The notes: generated by a model not told the origin, from the sequence alone. Positions 41,970 to 54,119 are shown, numbered from the stretch's first letter. The stretch: DNA of 64,000 bases from Pardosa pseudoannulata (GCA_032207245.1 CM063505.1:170584260-170648259), one strand, 5' to 3'. Program-made: numbers and translations.

Positions 41970-42905
41970 CAGGGGTAGGCAACGCGGCGCCCGCGGGCGC
42001 CATGGCGCCCCCGATCGATTTTTAATGCGCCCTCGCTGGACTGGTTATGTATAATAGCCAGAGCGATTTACTTACTCTTGTCAAACGGCGATATACAGCA
42101 AGTAGTCAGTTGAGTTTAGGATTGTGCATAGATTAGCAGTTTGCTAACCTTGAGCGATCTAATAACACGCACTTACTTTTTCTTAGTGTGTGATCGTATT
42201 TCGAATAGACCACGCATAGACCGTGCATTTAAAACTACCAAGTAATCCAAAATAATTCTTTTCTTTCAAAACCCTTCATGGATAAATGTAAAAGAAAATG
42301 AACATATTATTTTAACGATGAATGGGAACATCTATATTGTTTCGCTGATTACAAAGGGAAGTGTATTTGTTTGTTGTGTAATAATAGTGTTGCGATTCCC
42401 AAGAAAAGTAATATTGAACGACATTTTAAGACCCTTTATACTAATTTTGATAGTGACTATCCAAAGAACTGTGAAATTAGAAGAAAAAAAATCATTTCTT
42501 TAAAATGTTCAATAACTAACCAGCAAAATTTTTTTACTAAACCACTGCAACAACATAAAGCAGCAACGATCGCGTCATATAAAATATCGCATTTGCTAGC
42601 TAAGAATAAAAACCATTTACAGATGGAGAAATAGTGAAAGAAGCCATGTTAGAAGCTGCTGATTCACTTTTTGAAGAATTTAAAAATAAAAAATAAATAG
42701 TTTCAGCTATAAACACGTTGCAAGACACTCAAGTTTCACACTGAGTTATATGTATCATTAGGTATGACACCAACAAAAAAAAAGTTATAAAAATCATTTT
42801 TTTTAATGCCTATTTATACCTGTTGATTATCTGTAAAATATGCGCCCTCGGTGATTTTCAAATTTAGTATTGCGCCTTTAAGGACAAACAGGTTGCCGAC
42901 CCCTG
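41970..42905 (+). mobile_element. hAT element keeping only the transposase N-terminus
   Basis: The ends are CAGGGGTAGGCAACGCGGCGC and, inverted, CAGGGGTCGGCAACCTG. An exact 8-bp target duplication CTATAGAT lies at 41962-41969 and 42906-42913. The left end is strongly GC-rich and palindromic (GCGCCCGCGGGCGC). The interior keeps a BED-finger transposase start and then jumps to the right end. Confidence 0.93.
42301..42696 (+). pseudogene. hAT transposase N-terminal fragment with BED finger
   Basis: In the frame of 42314-42634 the translation gives NDEWEHLYCFADYKGKCICL with CLLC, and later KKSNIERHFKTLYTNF. This is the Cys2-His BED finger of ZBED-like hAT transposases. Further on, after a frame change, DGEIVKEAMLEAADSLFEEF appears. 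Nothing of the RNase-H-like catalytic core remains. Confidence 0.82.
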
Positions 42906-42913
42906 CTATAGAT

Positions 42914-43485
42914 ACTAAATGACTGTTTTACTTGAATCTTTGATGGGTAAAAGCAGAATGACTTTTATATTGTCTTTTGAGAGTTGGGAAATTGATTTGC
43001 ATTCATGTCTCTCCTCTTCAATAAGCTAAGAATTACAATTTTTTTCAAAGTTTTTCCAATTGATGACTCATTTATATCTATTCATTTTTTTATATCTTTT
43101 CTTGTGAGCAATAATTTATATACAGTTTTATTAAATACTTCTTTTAAATACTATTGAAGCAGTTTATTTTTGAAATATATTTTAAATATCACTGTTATAA
43201 ACTACTACCTCTGAAATGAATTCGAAGGTAAAGTTCAGTGTTTGCTAAACTTATTTATTGTATGTAATTTAAATCAAACTTTAAATTTACTTATAGAATA
43301 TAAAATAAAAACAAGTAGATATTTAGAAAATTATTTATTTAAAATAGTACCAAAAAAAACTGCTACTTTGTGGTAGCTTTTATAGTAAGACTGAGTGTTT
43401 TTTAAACTTACTTATTTGTATAAAATATCATATAAACCTAACTTTAAATTTTCTTACATAATACAATATATAAACACAGAACTTA
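42914..43485. other. AT-rich spacer
   Basis: No coding signal or repeat recognised. Confidence 0.6.
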
Positions 43486-44114
43486 AACTACAGATAATTG
43501 AAATGATGCACTTGACATTTATTACATAAAAAGTTTAGTACAAAATCCGTTTATAGGTGGCACTGTGATACATATAAACACATTTAATATGATTTATAAA
43601 TTCTAATTAGTATTAAAAAGTAGCATTAAAAGTTCTCAATATGTCCCCCTTCATGTTCATATTCAACAATACGCTGCAATTGCAGAACCATATTTTTCAC
43701 AGTTGACCGGAATGAGTCTGTCGGAATATCAAGAACATGGCTCCAAAAGTTGTCCTTCAAATCTGGCACAGCTGCTGGCATTTGATGATAGATCTTATGC
43801 TTCAGACAACTCCACAACCAAAAGTCACAAGTTGAGATATCTGGCGAACGAAGGCACGTGCAGACATTGGACCTCTTCGTACCCACTTTACAACGGAATT
43901 CTTTTGGAGTTGCAACGGAGTTCTTCTAGTTCTGGTAAAACAGCTTTACCAGTAGTATTTTTTCTTGCAACGGCGGCAGACAAGAAATAATGCTCAACTT
44001 AACATAATGAAACTAAATAAATATATGTGTTACAGCGCCATCTATAGGCGGAATTTTTTTTACTAATTTTTTATGTAATAAATGTCTAGCGTATCATTTA
44101 AATTATCTGTAGTT
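43486..44114 (-). mobile_element. Mariner-like derivative with TIRs of about 85 bp
   Basis: The left end ('aactacagataattg...cttgacatttattacataaaaagtttagta...ggtggcactgt') and the reverse complement of the right end ('aactacagataattt...ctagacatttattacataaaaaattagta...gatggcgctgt') agree over about 85 bases. The interior contains only the end of a transposase. Confidence 0.8.
43626..43886 (-). pseudogene. Mariner-like transposase C-terminal fragment
   Basis: The translation contains CLRSPDISTCDFWLWSCLKH, with the third catalytic Asp in the CDF context, then a helical tail ending EYEHEGGHIENF. Related in layout to the copy at 39435 (same WLWGYLK-type segment and GGGH-EH ending) but clearly a different subfamily. 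The first two-thirds of the protein are deleted. Confidence 0.8.
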
Positions 44115-45240
44115 CCTTTTGTATTTCATTTGGATCAATAGAAAGTATTCTAGAGACCTCAGAAGTGGGGAATTTATTTCTTGCTAATCCTGTACTATGA
44201 GTTTTTGCCCTAAATTTTTGAATAAAATAAATACACGTTAGACACGAATAAATACGCTGTTACATGTCCAATGGCATGTTTGAGAAATGATATTAAATTT
44301 TTTTTCAAGAGCAGTATTTGGCTTTCTATCCAGTGCTTTATCCATCAGAGCCGAAGTTATTAAATTTGCTTTTATTAAAAAAAATAAATACATTTTCCAA
44401 GAACCTGGTTTGTTGACATAAGTTTGTCTAAACGTAAATCTTTTCTCTCTATTTATTTTACTGACATAATTTCATTCGAAGAGCTCTTCTTTGAATATTT
44501 GTATTATGAGGTATATTTCGAATTAACTAAGGTGTGGTTATAGTTTCGGCTGCTGGCATGACATCAGCAAACTTATGAAAGAATAAATGATGTACTTTTT
44601 TTGTGCACATAGAAAAAAATGTTTGAAAGCTTACTACGTTCATTGCCAAGCTGAAAATGAAATTTCATGTAACGTACAAATAAAATTCTTTTTAATTTGG
44701 TTTATGTTGCTGTCAAACCTTTACTATCAACAAATTCTTAGTTTGTATCATCCATATCACTCCTTGAATTTAAGCCTTCTTCCGAATGCAGTAATAATTC
44801 TTTTCTATATCTTATGCCGTGAACCACTGAAAATAGTTAAAAAACTCAAAATTAAAAGAAATGTAAAATTATACCCAATCTAGGCACATTCCATTATTAA
44901 GATCAGTTTAAAATAGATAGATTTGTAGACTTTGAGGTACTGTAGAATATTTTGAATAGGGTATTAAAAGCATATTGTAGTGTAAATGGAGCTTTAGAAC
45001 GTGTAAATACAACTTAATAGTTTTAAAGTTTAGTGAATTATAAAGTGTCTTGAAAATTTTTAAATTTGTGTAATGGTGCAAATGTAATATTACAATATTA
45101 AAAACCTTATGAAGTATTGAAATTATATTTTAGAGGAGTGTAGAATATTATGGATGTATGTATTATATTTGAGTTGTACTTTGTGTTGTAATGCGAGAAT
45201 TTGTGAAAAATATACCTACAGGACACAGACCATAGATATA
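44115..45240. other. AT-rich spacer
   Basis: The frame at 44587-44883 (98 codons) lacks any motif and has the composition of its AT-rich surroundings; I do not regard it as a gene. Nothing else recognised. Confidence 0.5.
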
Positions 45241-45433
<193 letters not shown>

Positions 45434-45435
45434 AT

Positions 45436-46494
45436 TGTAACGATCCGTCACATGACCCGAACGAAAGAAGAATGTAAAATGACCTTTCGTAGAGGACCAT
45501 TATGGTTAGCGGTAAGTAAACGCGCGTGGTCCGGACAAAGCCGTTTGTGTAGTAACGTCTCAGGTACAATACCGAGGCAGTGGCGGCGGTACGTTAAGAA
45601 CTGTCAGTACGCTGGAGCCAGTGTGTCTGCGCCTTTATAATGTCGACTACCGTCAAAGGACTCGGGTAATAATTATTAATCGAGCTACGCTGTAGTGCAC
45701 ATATGGGCCCAGTTACCGGTGCCGCAAATGAATTAAGTTGTTTTGGTCAGTTAACTTGAAGACGACTTTTAGGCCACATCTGAAAACGGATCAGCTGATC
45801 CAGGCGGGAGGTTGACCGCAAGATTGCATCACCCTGGTTCTGAAAGGTTCCGGAAGAATCATGCTAGGAGAACCGGGACCCCTATAAAAGAAGATTGGTT
45901 GAGCCAAGAAGAGGGTTTTTTTTAGAGTTGCTTTGTAATTGTTTTGTGGAACTCGATAGGAGTCCACTCGTCTCTCCGATTTCCGGAGTTTGCTTTGATT
46001 TAGAGACCGCCAGCGTCTCTGCTTTGCTAAGAAGTCGACTTTCAACTTTGGGATTTCATTCTCGTTATCTTTAAAATTTTTTTCTTCGTGCTTAGAAGTA
46101 GGTCGCTGAGAGTGACCCTTACGCTCATTTTGGATCGTCCTGCATCCTTAGTTTCTACAACGAACTCCAGCGTGATACGCACTCTGAGCGTTTGAGCCTC
46201 AGTGTAGAAGCCGACTGTACTGACCGTCAGCCCAGAGATTATAATGTCAGCGTTTCGTACTGGCACTAATTAGCGAACTGTTCCAGTGTTCGAGAAGGAC
46301 TAGCTTCACTGTACCCGCGCATTGAATTGTGTTAACATTATCTCAGCACGAGTTCTCAGAAGAATTAGAATCTACTGAAACCTGTACATAGCTGTACATA
46401 AATATTCACTCGAATAAAGTATTTAATCCAGAGTAAACGGTTGTCCAGTCTGTACCATTGACGGCCTCGCCTACCCATACTTCAGGACGTCACA

Positions 46495-46496
<2 letters not shown>
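45436..46496 (+). mobile_element. Solo LTR (Gypsy-like) inside a TA microsatellite
   Basis: It starts TGTAACGATCCGTCAC and ends ...CAGGACGTCACACA, so it has TG..CA borders. It contains TATAAAAG at 45883-45890 and AATAAA at 46413-46418, in the right order for an LTR promoter and poly-A signal. It is far GC-richer than the DNA around it. TA repeats flank it on both sides, which hides the short target duplication. No internal coding sequence or second LTR is present. The Gypsy assignment is a guess from size and border. Confidence 0.65.

Positions 46497-46541
<45 letters not shown>
46497..46541. repeat. (TA)n, right half of the split microsatellite
   Basis: TA run that continues, beyond the solo LTR, the array ending at 45433. 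Confidence 0.93.
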
Positions 46542-46548
<7 letters not shown>

Positions 46549-46549
46549 G

Positions 46550-47870
46550 AATTTTGTTATATTAGATTCTCACCTATAGGCTTCAGATGCTGTTGTGAGA
46601 ATAAGCGGCACCTGGTAAGAACAGCGAACACGTCTTTTTGTACTTTTGAACTGCGTTCACCATTACCATGTGACAGGATCTTGTTTAAGAAAGAATAGGA
46701 TGCTGAATAGGGGATTGTTGACCAAGGACCATCTCAATTATTCCGTCTGAGAAGTTCATTGGGGGGCAGGTGGAGCGTCTCCCGTTATAGTTGGAATGAT
46801 ACCTCGAAGAAAGTGTGTCCCATGATAGAAACCACCTATATTGAAAGCGAGCTCCAAGTTTTTTTCTCCATTGTTCTCCAATGCTTGACCTGTGACATTA
46901 ATTAATGATATTCCTTGGAATTGTAGCTACCGATTACTGAGAGTTTCCATGAATGCCTTGTTTACACCTGTCCGGCTAGTACGTCTAGAAAACTACATCA
47001 CTGCCCGATTAAGTCATCAACTGGGTGTTCGAAAGGTTATAAGAAAATTCGTGAGCAGACGACGGTATAGAAAGTCCAAAGTCTTTGACTCAGAGGTCAC
47101 TTTTGCCTGTGCGTCCCCGTGAATTTTAGCGATAGAGTCTTGTGGTGAGCAGGTGTGAGATTCCTCTCCCCTTTCCTTTCTCCGTATCTAGTTAGATGTA
47201 GCAGCGACGTTTGGGAAAAGCGAATTTTTCTATTAAAGAACAATCAACGTGCAAGGATCGTCAAGTTTCTATTCCGCTCCATGTTTCACTTTACTTCGAA
47301 CAAGGCTTTTTCAGTTAGATTTAGTTTAAGTTGCAGTTCCTGAAGTGAACACCGAGACACTACAGAGTTTGCTAATTGAATAGACTACATCTGCTAAGCC
47401 ATGATACTTGCAAAGGACTTACGAGAGGGTTCACAAACTCTTGGTTCCAGTATTGCAACGGTAACTGATGCAAAATTAAATAGCAATAAATGGATTAAAA
47501 GAAACACATCAAATATTGTCACATAACTCGGATTTCTAGCTTGTCTATTAATGCGAGCATAAGTTTCTGTTAAATTTATTTAGAAAGAGATTGTTGACTT
47601 ACGGCAAAACATTTTACTTTGTAAATGTAAGGGGCTTCTAGTTAATGGGTCAGCAGCTTCGATATTTCCGAAAAGAGAAGTGTTGGCAACAGTCTCCGGG
47701 CAACGGAGGATATGACGTATGCCTGCCCGAGCCGTCTATAAAATGAAAAGATATTGTTAAAGAAAGTGGCGAAGCTTCATGCAGTAATATCTAATTTGCA
47801 TCCGTCAGTGTAGTAGAGAAGCTCTGAACAGTAGAAAATTCTATCTGAGTTGTGGCGTAGTGTGATTACT
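46550..47870. other. GC-richer DNA of unknown origin
   Basis: About 1.3 kb with balanced composition but no frame with a known domain. At 47680 a TGTTGGCAACAG start and, 57 bases on, TATAAAA (47737-47743) would suit a second LTR. 'ccgggcaacgg' just before it is a small hairpin. It is likely retroelement debris, but that is not shown. Confidence 0.35.
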
Positions 47871-48540
47871 GATGGTAGACCACCGATTGATAGAACTCTA
47901 AGGACGTTCTATTCCTACTGTAGGGGACAGATGAAGGGAATTTTGAATAGTTCCTTTGTTGCATTTTGCAGAATCCTCTTTTAATTTGTTTTGCTTTTGT
48001 CCTTTTTGCATTTTCTAATACACTAACAGTAACAAAAAGGAATATTAAGCGCAATTCAATGTTTCATTTAATATTTTTTCCGTGAAAAAAATTTCGTAAC
48101 TCCGGATATTTTATGAACAAACTCACAATGGAAAACTAAATGTCTTATTTTCTAAATAGACTGGTCTTTTTCAGAGGTCTCTGATCCGTGAGCGTATTAT
48201 TTGGGTTCAGACAATCTTCAATTTCTGTCATGATTTATTCTTATCTAATCTAAGCATAATCAAATGAAAAAAAAAACACCAAATCACTTAACCTTTAAAA
48301 GTCACTAATATAAATTCTTAAGGAATTGATGGAATTAGTTCATAAATGGTATCTATGAACTTTATAAATGTAAATGCATATTTTTTTTCTTGAGGGGGTG
48401 GGGCGTAATTTGAGGGGTGGTTAAAGTGCAAAACCCAGCCCCTTGTACGGAGTGAAAATTTTTTTAAGGTTTAATTATGCTGGGGGAACAATGATTATTA
48501 TCATAAAAAGGGTATTATAAATAAAAAACTAAACATTTTA

Positions 48541-48715
48541 CAGCCGAACGATGGCTGAATGGTAGAGCGCTGCTTTTAGGTACCGGAATTTGTGTGTTCA
48601 AATCCCACTGAAAGCATGGATGTTTGTAGCCATTTGGAATCGGCTTTTAGCTGAAGGTTTTGGTCTGATTAGCCCGCATGTTGCAAAACAGTAGACCGTA
48701 GCTCTCCAAACCAAA
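48541..48715 (+). mobile_element. tRNA-derived SINE (family 1), in tandem copy 1
   Basis: A-box 'tggctgaatggtagagcg', B-box 'gtgttcaaatccc', tail ending CCAAACC. Flanks 'taaacattttaca' and 'taaacaatttata' look like a mutated target duplication. Confidence 0.9.
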
Positions 48716-49043
48716 CATAAACAATTTATAAGGTTTTTGTTTGGACAGATATTTCTTCACTGGGGTTAGAAGTGAAAAAAAATAATATTACGGACTTTTC
48801 CAGGTAAAGTAAGTTTAAACATGTATATTCCAAATAATAAAAAAATTAAGTATAGAGTCTTGTATACTCTCTTTTGTGAGTAGGAAATGTCATAAACCTA
48901 GAAGACCTAAAAAATCCATCATATGTTTTTCTAAAGCAGAGAAAGAATTTACAGGTGATTTCACCCAGAAACCACTGTCCGTTAAAGGGTTAAAGAGATG
49001 AATTGATTGTAAGAATGAATGAGATAGAGTTCGCGAATAGCAG

Positions 49044-49478
49044 AATTTAATAAGTATTTTGAATAGTACACTTAAAAAAGAGTTAACACAGTTCATAAAA
49101 TAGTTTTATGCCTTCAGTAGTCTTTCAAGTTTATATACAGCATCTAGCAGAGTACATGAAAAAAAAAAAGCTAGAATTTGAGCAGGAGATAAGCTTAGAA
49201 ATGGGGAAACATTTTTGGTTAAGTTTAGTTATTTTAATGGCCTGTATAAGCCTGTATAAGTAATTTAATAAGTATTTTGACTAATATACTTAAAAAAGAG
49301 TTAACACCGTTCATAAAATAGTTTTATGTCTTCAGTAGTTTTATACAGCATTTAGTAAGATTATACAGCATCTAGCAGAGTACATGAAAAAAAAAAAGCT
49401 AGAATTTGAGCAGGAGATAAGTTTAGAAATGGGGAAACATTTTTGGTTAAGTTTAGTTATTTTAATGGCCTGCACTCT
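49044..49478. repeat. Internal direct duplication, period about 218 bp (copy 1)
   Basis: 'aatttaataagtattttga.ta' through 'gttaagtttagttattttaatggcctg' occurs twice in a row, with 'gagcaggagataag' in each. The same pair is at 53099-53516, so it predates the 4-kb duplication. Confidence 0.92.
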
Positions 49479-50016
49479 TGATGTTTTGTGAAAAAATCTA
49501 AAAAAAAGTAAACGTGTTTAAACAGAGTAAATTTAAGACATTTCAGTCTGTGTTTTGAAGATCACGGAAACGAGAACTTTTCCTCTGAATACAAATTGGT
49601 GCCAAAATTTCAGGGATACAAATGTGGCATAGATTTACGAAAGTGTGAAGCAAGCAATGAAATTAATGGCACCTTTCCTACTGACTAAGATCTTTCTTTA
49701 CTGAAGACCTTGAACTCATTTTTGCTTATTCAGTCTAAAAACAGTGCCTCCTCCCCTCATACCAAGTACCACAAGAAACTTCATCAGACTGTTTTTCTTG
49801 AAATGAAATCTGATGATAGGCAAGAAGGATAAATATTACATCAAGTAGCATAAAAAGTAAAATGCAACTGAATCTTTTTATATAATAAAAATTGTTATTT
49901 GTTTTCATCGGGGGTTTACATTGAGCAGCTAAAATTCGTCCAAATACGTAATATAATAGTTATGTACTTTAATATGGATACAACGTATGTGTGTGCGACA
50001 CCATGACGAAATGAAT

Positions 50017-50256
50017 TCACAGTTTATAATAATATGAGTTTCCTGTGGTATTATAGCGTAATGTACAATTAGAGAAAATTATTTGTAATGTCCAATTTAC
50101 CTCTCTCAGTTGAAAAATTTGCGAATAAACACAGCTACCTGCCATTCCATCAACTGCAGAGCCATCCCTGTATACATGTGTCCATTGCTCATGGGGATAA
50201 ATGTCATAAATGGTATAACCTTCATTTGTGAATGACCCAGACTGAATTGATGACAC
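50017..50256 (-). pseudogene. RNase H fragment of a non-LTR retrotransposon (copy 1)
   Basis: The translation includes WTHVYRDGSAVDGMAG and VYSQIFQL. This resembles the first strand of the RNase H domain (YTDGSA...AGAGVYS) that follows RT in several non-LTR retrotransposon lineages. T in YTDGS is replaced by R, and only about 40 residues remain. No RT or endonuclease part is nearby. Confidence 0.5.
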
Positions 50257-50809
50257 GAAGCAGCTACTTATAGATAAAATGATTAATTTTTTTAAATACA
50301 GAGTTTGTAACTGTTGTTACCTTCATTCTTTACTCCTGCATATATAAGTTGGTGACTCGATATAGGACGATGCTCAGTTTTCACGCTTCCGGTAAGGTTT
50401 CGGTTCCAGGTTGGAGAAATCTTTTTTTCCTAATTATAGATGCGGGTGACATTAGTTCTCGACAAATGATGCCAACATTTATCATACTGACGCCAAATAC
50501 TGAAATACTTTTTGCCACTTAATTGGTCTTTATTACTGAATGGATGGAATGATTAATTTGAATTTGTAACAGTGTAAAACTTTTGTCGTAAAATGCTTAA
50601 GTGATTTTATTTATTTTTTTTTTACACAAATTTGTTCGTACAAAAAATAAAATCCGCTGAAAATAAATATGTAATAATGATTCATAGATCTTAAGATTGA
50701 AAGGAGAAACTAAAAGTCTAGGTGAAAATATTAAAAAGGGCAAAGGAGAGGGCAAATGAAGGGCCGCGGGCCACATGCGAACTGATAGTAGAATATTGCG
50801 GTCTGATGC

Positions 50810-51447
50810 TTAACCCTTCGAGTGGAACACACCGATTAAAAAAGTCTCCAAAAATACGCTAAAGGTTTATTGTGTCAATGGCCAAAGCGTTCTATGATTT
50901 TTTACTTCACCCTTTGTCGACTAGAATGGAATACGGGAAATCCACCCTCGTTATTGTCCCTTTACTTCCGGTTATAAATAGATATATAAATAGATATTAT
51001 AGATTGTTAATTTTTAATACACATAAAGCTCGTCAAGTCTCTAAGATCATCCCATAAGAAATAATGGATTCTAAAAGTACAAATAAAAATATTAAGAGAA
51101 TTATTTATATTTTTTACGAAAGTCATCCAAGATATTTAAGTGGTGCAATTAGAGATGCATCTGTTACAGCAAATAAAATACTTCGAAATAGAGATTTACA
51201 AAGCCATGAAAAGTTACCGGCGTCTTTGTGACTTAAGGAATAGGGGTGCATCCCTCAATAAATGTCAGTCAAAGAGGGATGCAGTTTCTGAACAATCGAC
51301 CTGACCCTCCTACCTCAAACACTGGCAGAAATGTGCATAGCATCTATTTTCAGATCGTTTTTGGAGGTCGAAAATTGTAAGTGGCAACCGCTTTGAAGAC
51401 ATCATAGGTTTGGCGGAATTGTACGTGCGAACCGCTTAGAGGGTTAA
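50810..51447. mobile_element. piggyBac-type MITE (copy 1)
   Basis: TTAACCCTTCGAGTGGAAC at the left and, inverted, TTAACCCTCTAAGCGGTTCG at the right: TTAA duplications plus similar termini, as in piggyBac elements. The interior shows no transposase. Confidence 0.75.
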
Positions 51448-51450
51448 TTC

Positions 51451-51900
51451 CAGGGTCGTGACTAGGTCCTTTAGCGGCCGGGGCAAAAAAATAGTCTGCG
51501 CCCCTTACCACCCAGTATAGTGAGAAAATATAAAAATGATTTTTTTCTATATCATATATTTAGAATGAACTCAAAATATTTTGTTAGTTATTAAAATGTT
51601 CCTAGTGTATTAATTTTTAATTTTTCTTCTATATTTCTTTCATTAATACTTAAAAATATTTTCGAGCACTCTAAATGTATTATTTTTCTGATGAACTGAA
51701 TAGTTTATTTGAGTTGAATATTTTTTTATTTGTATGTTGAATTTTCATAAAAAAATGATGATTTTCTAAATTTAAATTTAGTTTTAATAACTTTAATAAA
51801 TTGAAAATTTAAAAAGAATACCAGGGGATTTATAGAAAGGCATATTAATAGTGTTTGGTAAACATTTTGTAAGAGTCTATAACAAGTTTATTCTCTAGCA
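51451..51900. mobile_element. Left part of an older DNA transposon (tandem copy 1)
   Basis: It starts CAGGGTCGTGACTAGG; same as 55493 onward. It is interrupted by the hAT at 51901, and its right end is not in this copy. Confidence 0.7.
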
Positions 51901-52544
51901 CAGCGTTTCCCAACCTTTTTTGGCCAAGGCACACTTGTCGCGGGAAAAAAAATCACGAGGCACACCACCATTAGAAAATGTTAAAAAATTAACTCTGTGC
52001 CTATACTGACTATAATAAAGTAATTCTCTTGAATAGGAATCAAATAAGCACAAAGAAAGTATTTTATAATTACTTTATTATGAAATATTAAGTAAACAGA
52101 ATAGTGAAAAATTATAAAATACTTTCAATGCGAAACCTGGGCCTGTTTGGCTGAACACAAAGCTGATATTCTGGCTGGAATCGAAGAAAGACACACACGT
52201 AGCTCTTCGTCAACAGTTCTCAGCTCTCTCTCTGCATTTGGTTTTCATAGCAATCATGCTTGAAAAGCTAATCTCACACAGATATGTAGTGGAAAAAGGG
52301 AGCAATGTCAAAATAGCTTTGTTTGCCAGAAGGGGGAACTCCTTGGCAGTATCCAACCAAAAACTGTCCAAAGGTAGATCAGCAAATCTTAGCTTGCAAC
52401 CACGATTTTGTCTTAGTTCAATTAGTTCCTCCTGCTCCTGTAAAGTCATTTCCTTTCCAACAACTGATGCTGAGCTATAAGGGTCCCTAACCCAGTCAAG
52501 GCATTCAGTGGAGACTGAAGAGAAATAAGATGACAACTTCTCCT
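51901..52544 (-). mobile_element. Truncated hAT (tandem copy 1)
   Basis: It has the terminal CAGCGTTTCCCAACC with CTCTAGCA before it (51893-51900), but ends at the duplication breakpoint. It therefore holds only the last part of the transposase gene and one end. Confidence 0.93.
52210..52544 (-). pseudogene. hAT transposase C-terminus, truncated and frameshifted
   Basis: Corresponds to residues from about 487 of the intact copy at 56164-58038: [20 protein letters not shown] and [17 protein letters not shown] are unchanged. An extra CT near 52225 ('cagctctctctctgc' against 'cagtctctctctgc') changes the last codons. At its start the frame runs into the neighbouring SINE and non-coding DNA. It cannot encode a working enzyme. 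Confidence 0.93.
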
Positions 52545-52593
52545 GATTATTATCATAAAAAGGGTATTTTAAACAATAAACTAAACATTTTAC

Positions 52594-52770
52594 AGGCGAA
52601 CAATGGCCGAATGGTAGAGCGTTGCTTTTAGGTACCAGAATTTGTGTGTTCAAATCCCACTGCATGCATGGATGTTTGTATCTACTTGGAATCGGCTTTA
52701 AGATGAAGGTCTTGGTCTGATTAGCCAGCATGTTGCAGAACAGTAGACCGTAGAGCTCCAAACCAAACCA
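52594..52770 (+). mobile_element. tRNA-derived SINE (family 1), in tandem copy 2
   Basis: Duplicate of 48541-48715 with independent substitutions; it was carried along by the segmental duplication and not inserted separately. Confidence 0.9.
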
Positions 52771-53098
52771 AATATAAACAATTTATAAGGTTTTGTTTAG
52801 ACAGATATTTTTAATTGGGGTTAGAAGTGAAAAAAAATGATATTACGGACTTTTCCAGGTAAAGTAAGTTTAAACATGTATATTCCAAATAATAAAAAAA
52901 TTAAGTATAGAGTCTTGTATACTCTCTTTTGTGAGTAGGAAATGTCATAAACCTAGAAGACCTAAAAAATCCATCATATGTTTTTCTAAAGCAGAGAAAG
53001 AATTTACAGGTGATTTCACCCAGAAACCACTGTCCGCTAAAGGGTTAAAGAGATGAATTGATTGTAAGAATGAATGAGATAGAGTTCGCGAATAGCAG

Positions 53099-53516
53099 AA
53101 TTTAATAAGTATTTTGAATAGTACACTTAAAAAAGAGTTAACACAGTTCATAAAATAGTTTTATGCCTTCAGTAGTCTTTCAAGTTTATATACAGCATCT
53201 AGCAGAGTACATGAAAAAAAAAAGCTAGAATTTGAGCAGGAGATAAGTTTAGAAATGGGGAAACATTTTTGGTTAAGTTTAGTTATTTTAATGGCCTGTA
53301 TAAGCCTGTATAAGTAATTTAATAAGTATTTTGACTAGTACACTTAAAAAAGAGTTAACACAGTTCATAAAATAGTTTTATGCCTTCAGTAGTCTTTCAA
53401 GTTTATATACAGCATCTAGCAGAGTACATGAAAAAAAAAAAGCTAGAATTTGAGCAGGAGATAAGCTTAGAAATGGGGAAACATTTTTGGTTAAGTTTAG
53501 TTATTTTAATGGCCTG
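53099..53516. repeat. Internal direct duplication, period about 217 bp (copy 2)
   Basis: Counterpart of 49044-49478 in the second 4-kb unit. Confidence 0.92.
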
Positions 53517-54119
53517 CACTCTTGATGTTTTGTGAAAAAATCTAAAAAAAAGTAAACGTGTTTAAACAGAGTAAATTTAAGACATTTCAGTCTGTGTTTT
53601 GAAGATCACGGAAACGAGAACTTTTCCTCTGAATACAAATTGGTGCCAAAATTTCAGGGATACAAATGTGGCATAGATTTACGAAAGTGTGAAGCAAGCA
53701 ATGAAATTAATGGCACCTTTCCTACTGACTAAGATCTTTCTTTACTGAAGACCTTGAACTCATTTTTGCTTATTCAGTCTAAAAACAGTGCCTCCTCCCC
53801 TCATACCAAGTACCACAAGAAACTTCATCAGACTGTTTTTCTTGAAATTAAACCTGAAGATAGGCAAGAAGGATAAATATTACATCAAGTAGCATAAAAA
53901 GTAAAATGCAACTGAATCTTTTTATATAATAAAAATTGTTATTTGTTTTCATCGGGGGTTTACATTGAGCAGCTAAAATTCGTCCAAATACGTAATATAA
54001 TTGCTATGTACTTTAATATGGATACAACGTATGTGTGTGCGACATCATGACGAAATGAATTCACAGTTTAGAATAATATGAGTTTCCTGTGGTATTACAG
54101 CGTAGTGTACAATTAGAGA

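Larger units (their letters stand above)
48493..52544 (+). repeat. Tandem duplication, copy 1 (4052 bp)
   Basis: Near-identical to 52545-56582, in direct orientation with no spacer. It starts 'gattattatcataaaaagggta', which recurs exactly at 52545. It ends inside a hAT transposase at 'gacaacttctcct', a position that reads on into the transposase at 56582. It contains a SINE, an internal 218-bp duplication, an RNase H scrap, a piggyBac-type MITE and the first part of a hAT. Confidence 0.95.

Noticed and set aside
44317..44352. tRNA-like stretch on the minus strand (ggctctgatggataaagcac)
   Set aside because: Only an A-box-like half; no B-box or stems, so at most a SINE scrap.
48890..49096. 68-codon frame present twice (also 52945-53151)
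   Set aside because: It occurs twice only because the segment was duplicated; no motif, and composition equals the surrounding AT-rich DNA.
50872..51057. 61-codon frame, identical at 54913-55098
   Set aside because: Located in a non-coding piggyBac-type MITE and conserved only through the recent duplication.
52210..52761. 183-codon frame as a separate gene
   Set aside because: It is a chance fusion of a truncated hAT transposase end with adjacent non-coding and SINE sequence at the duplication junction.
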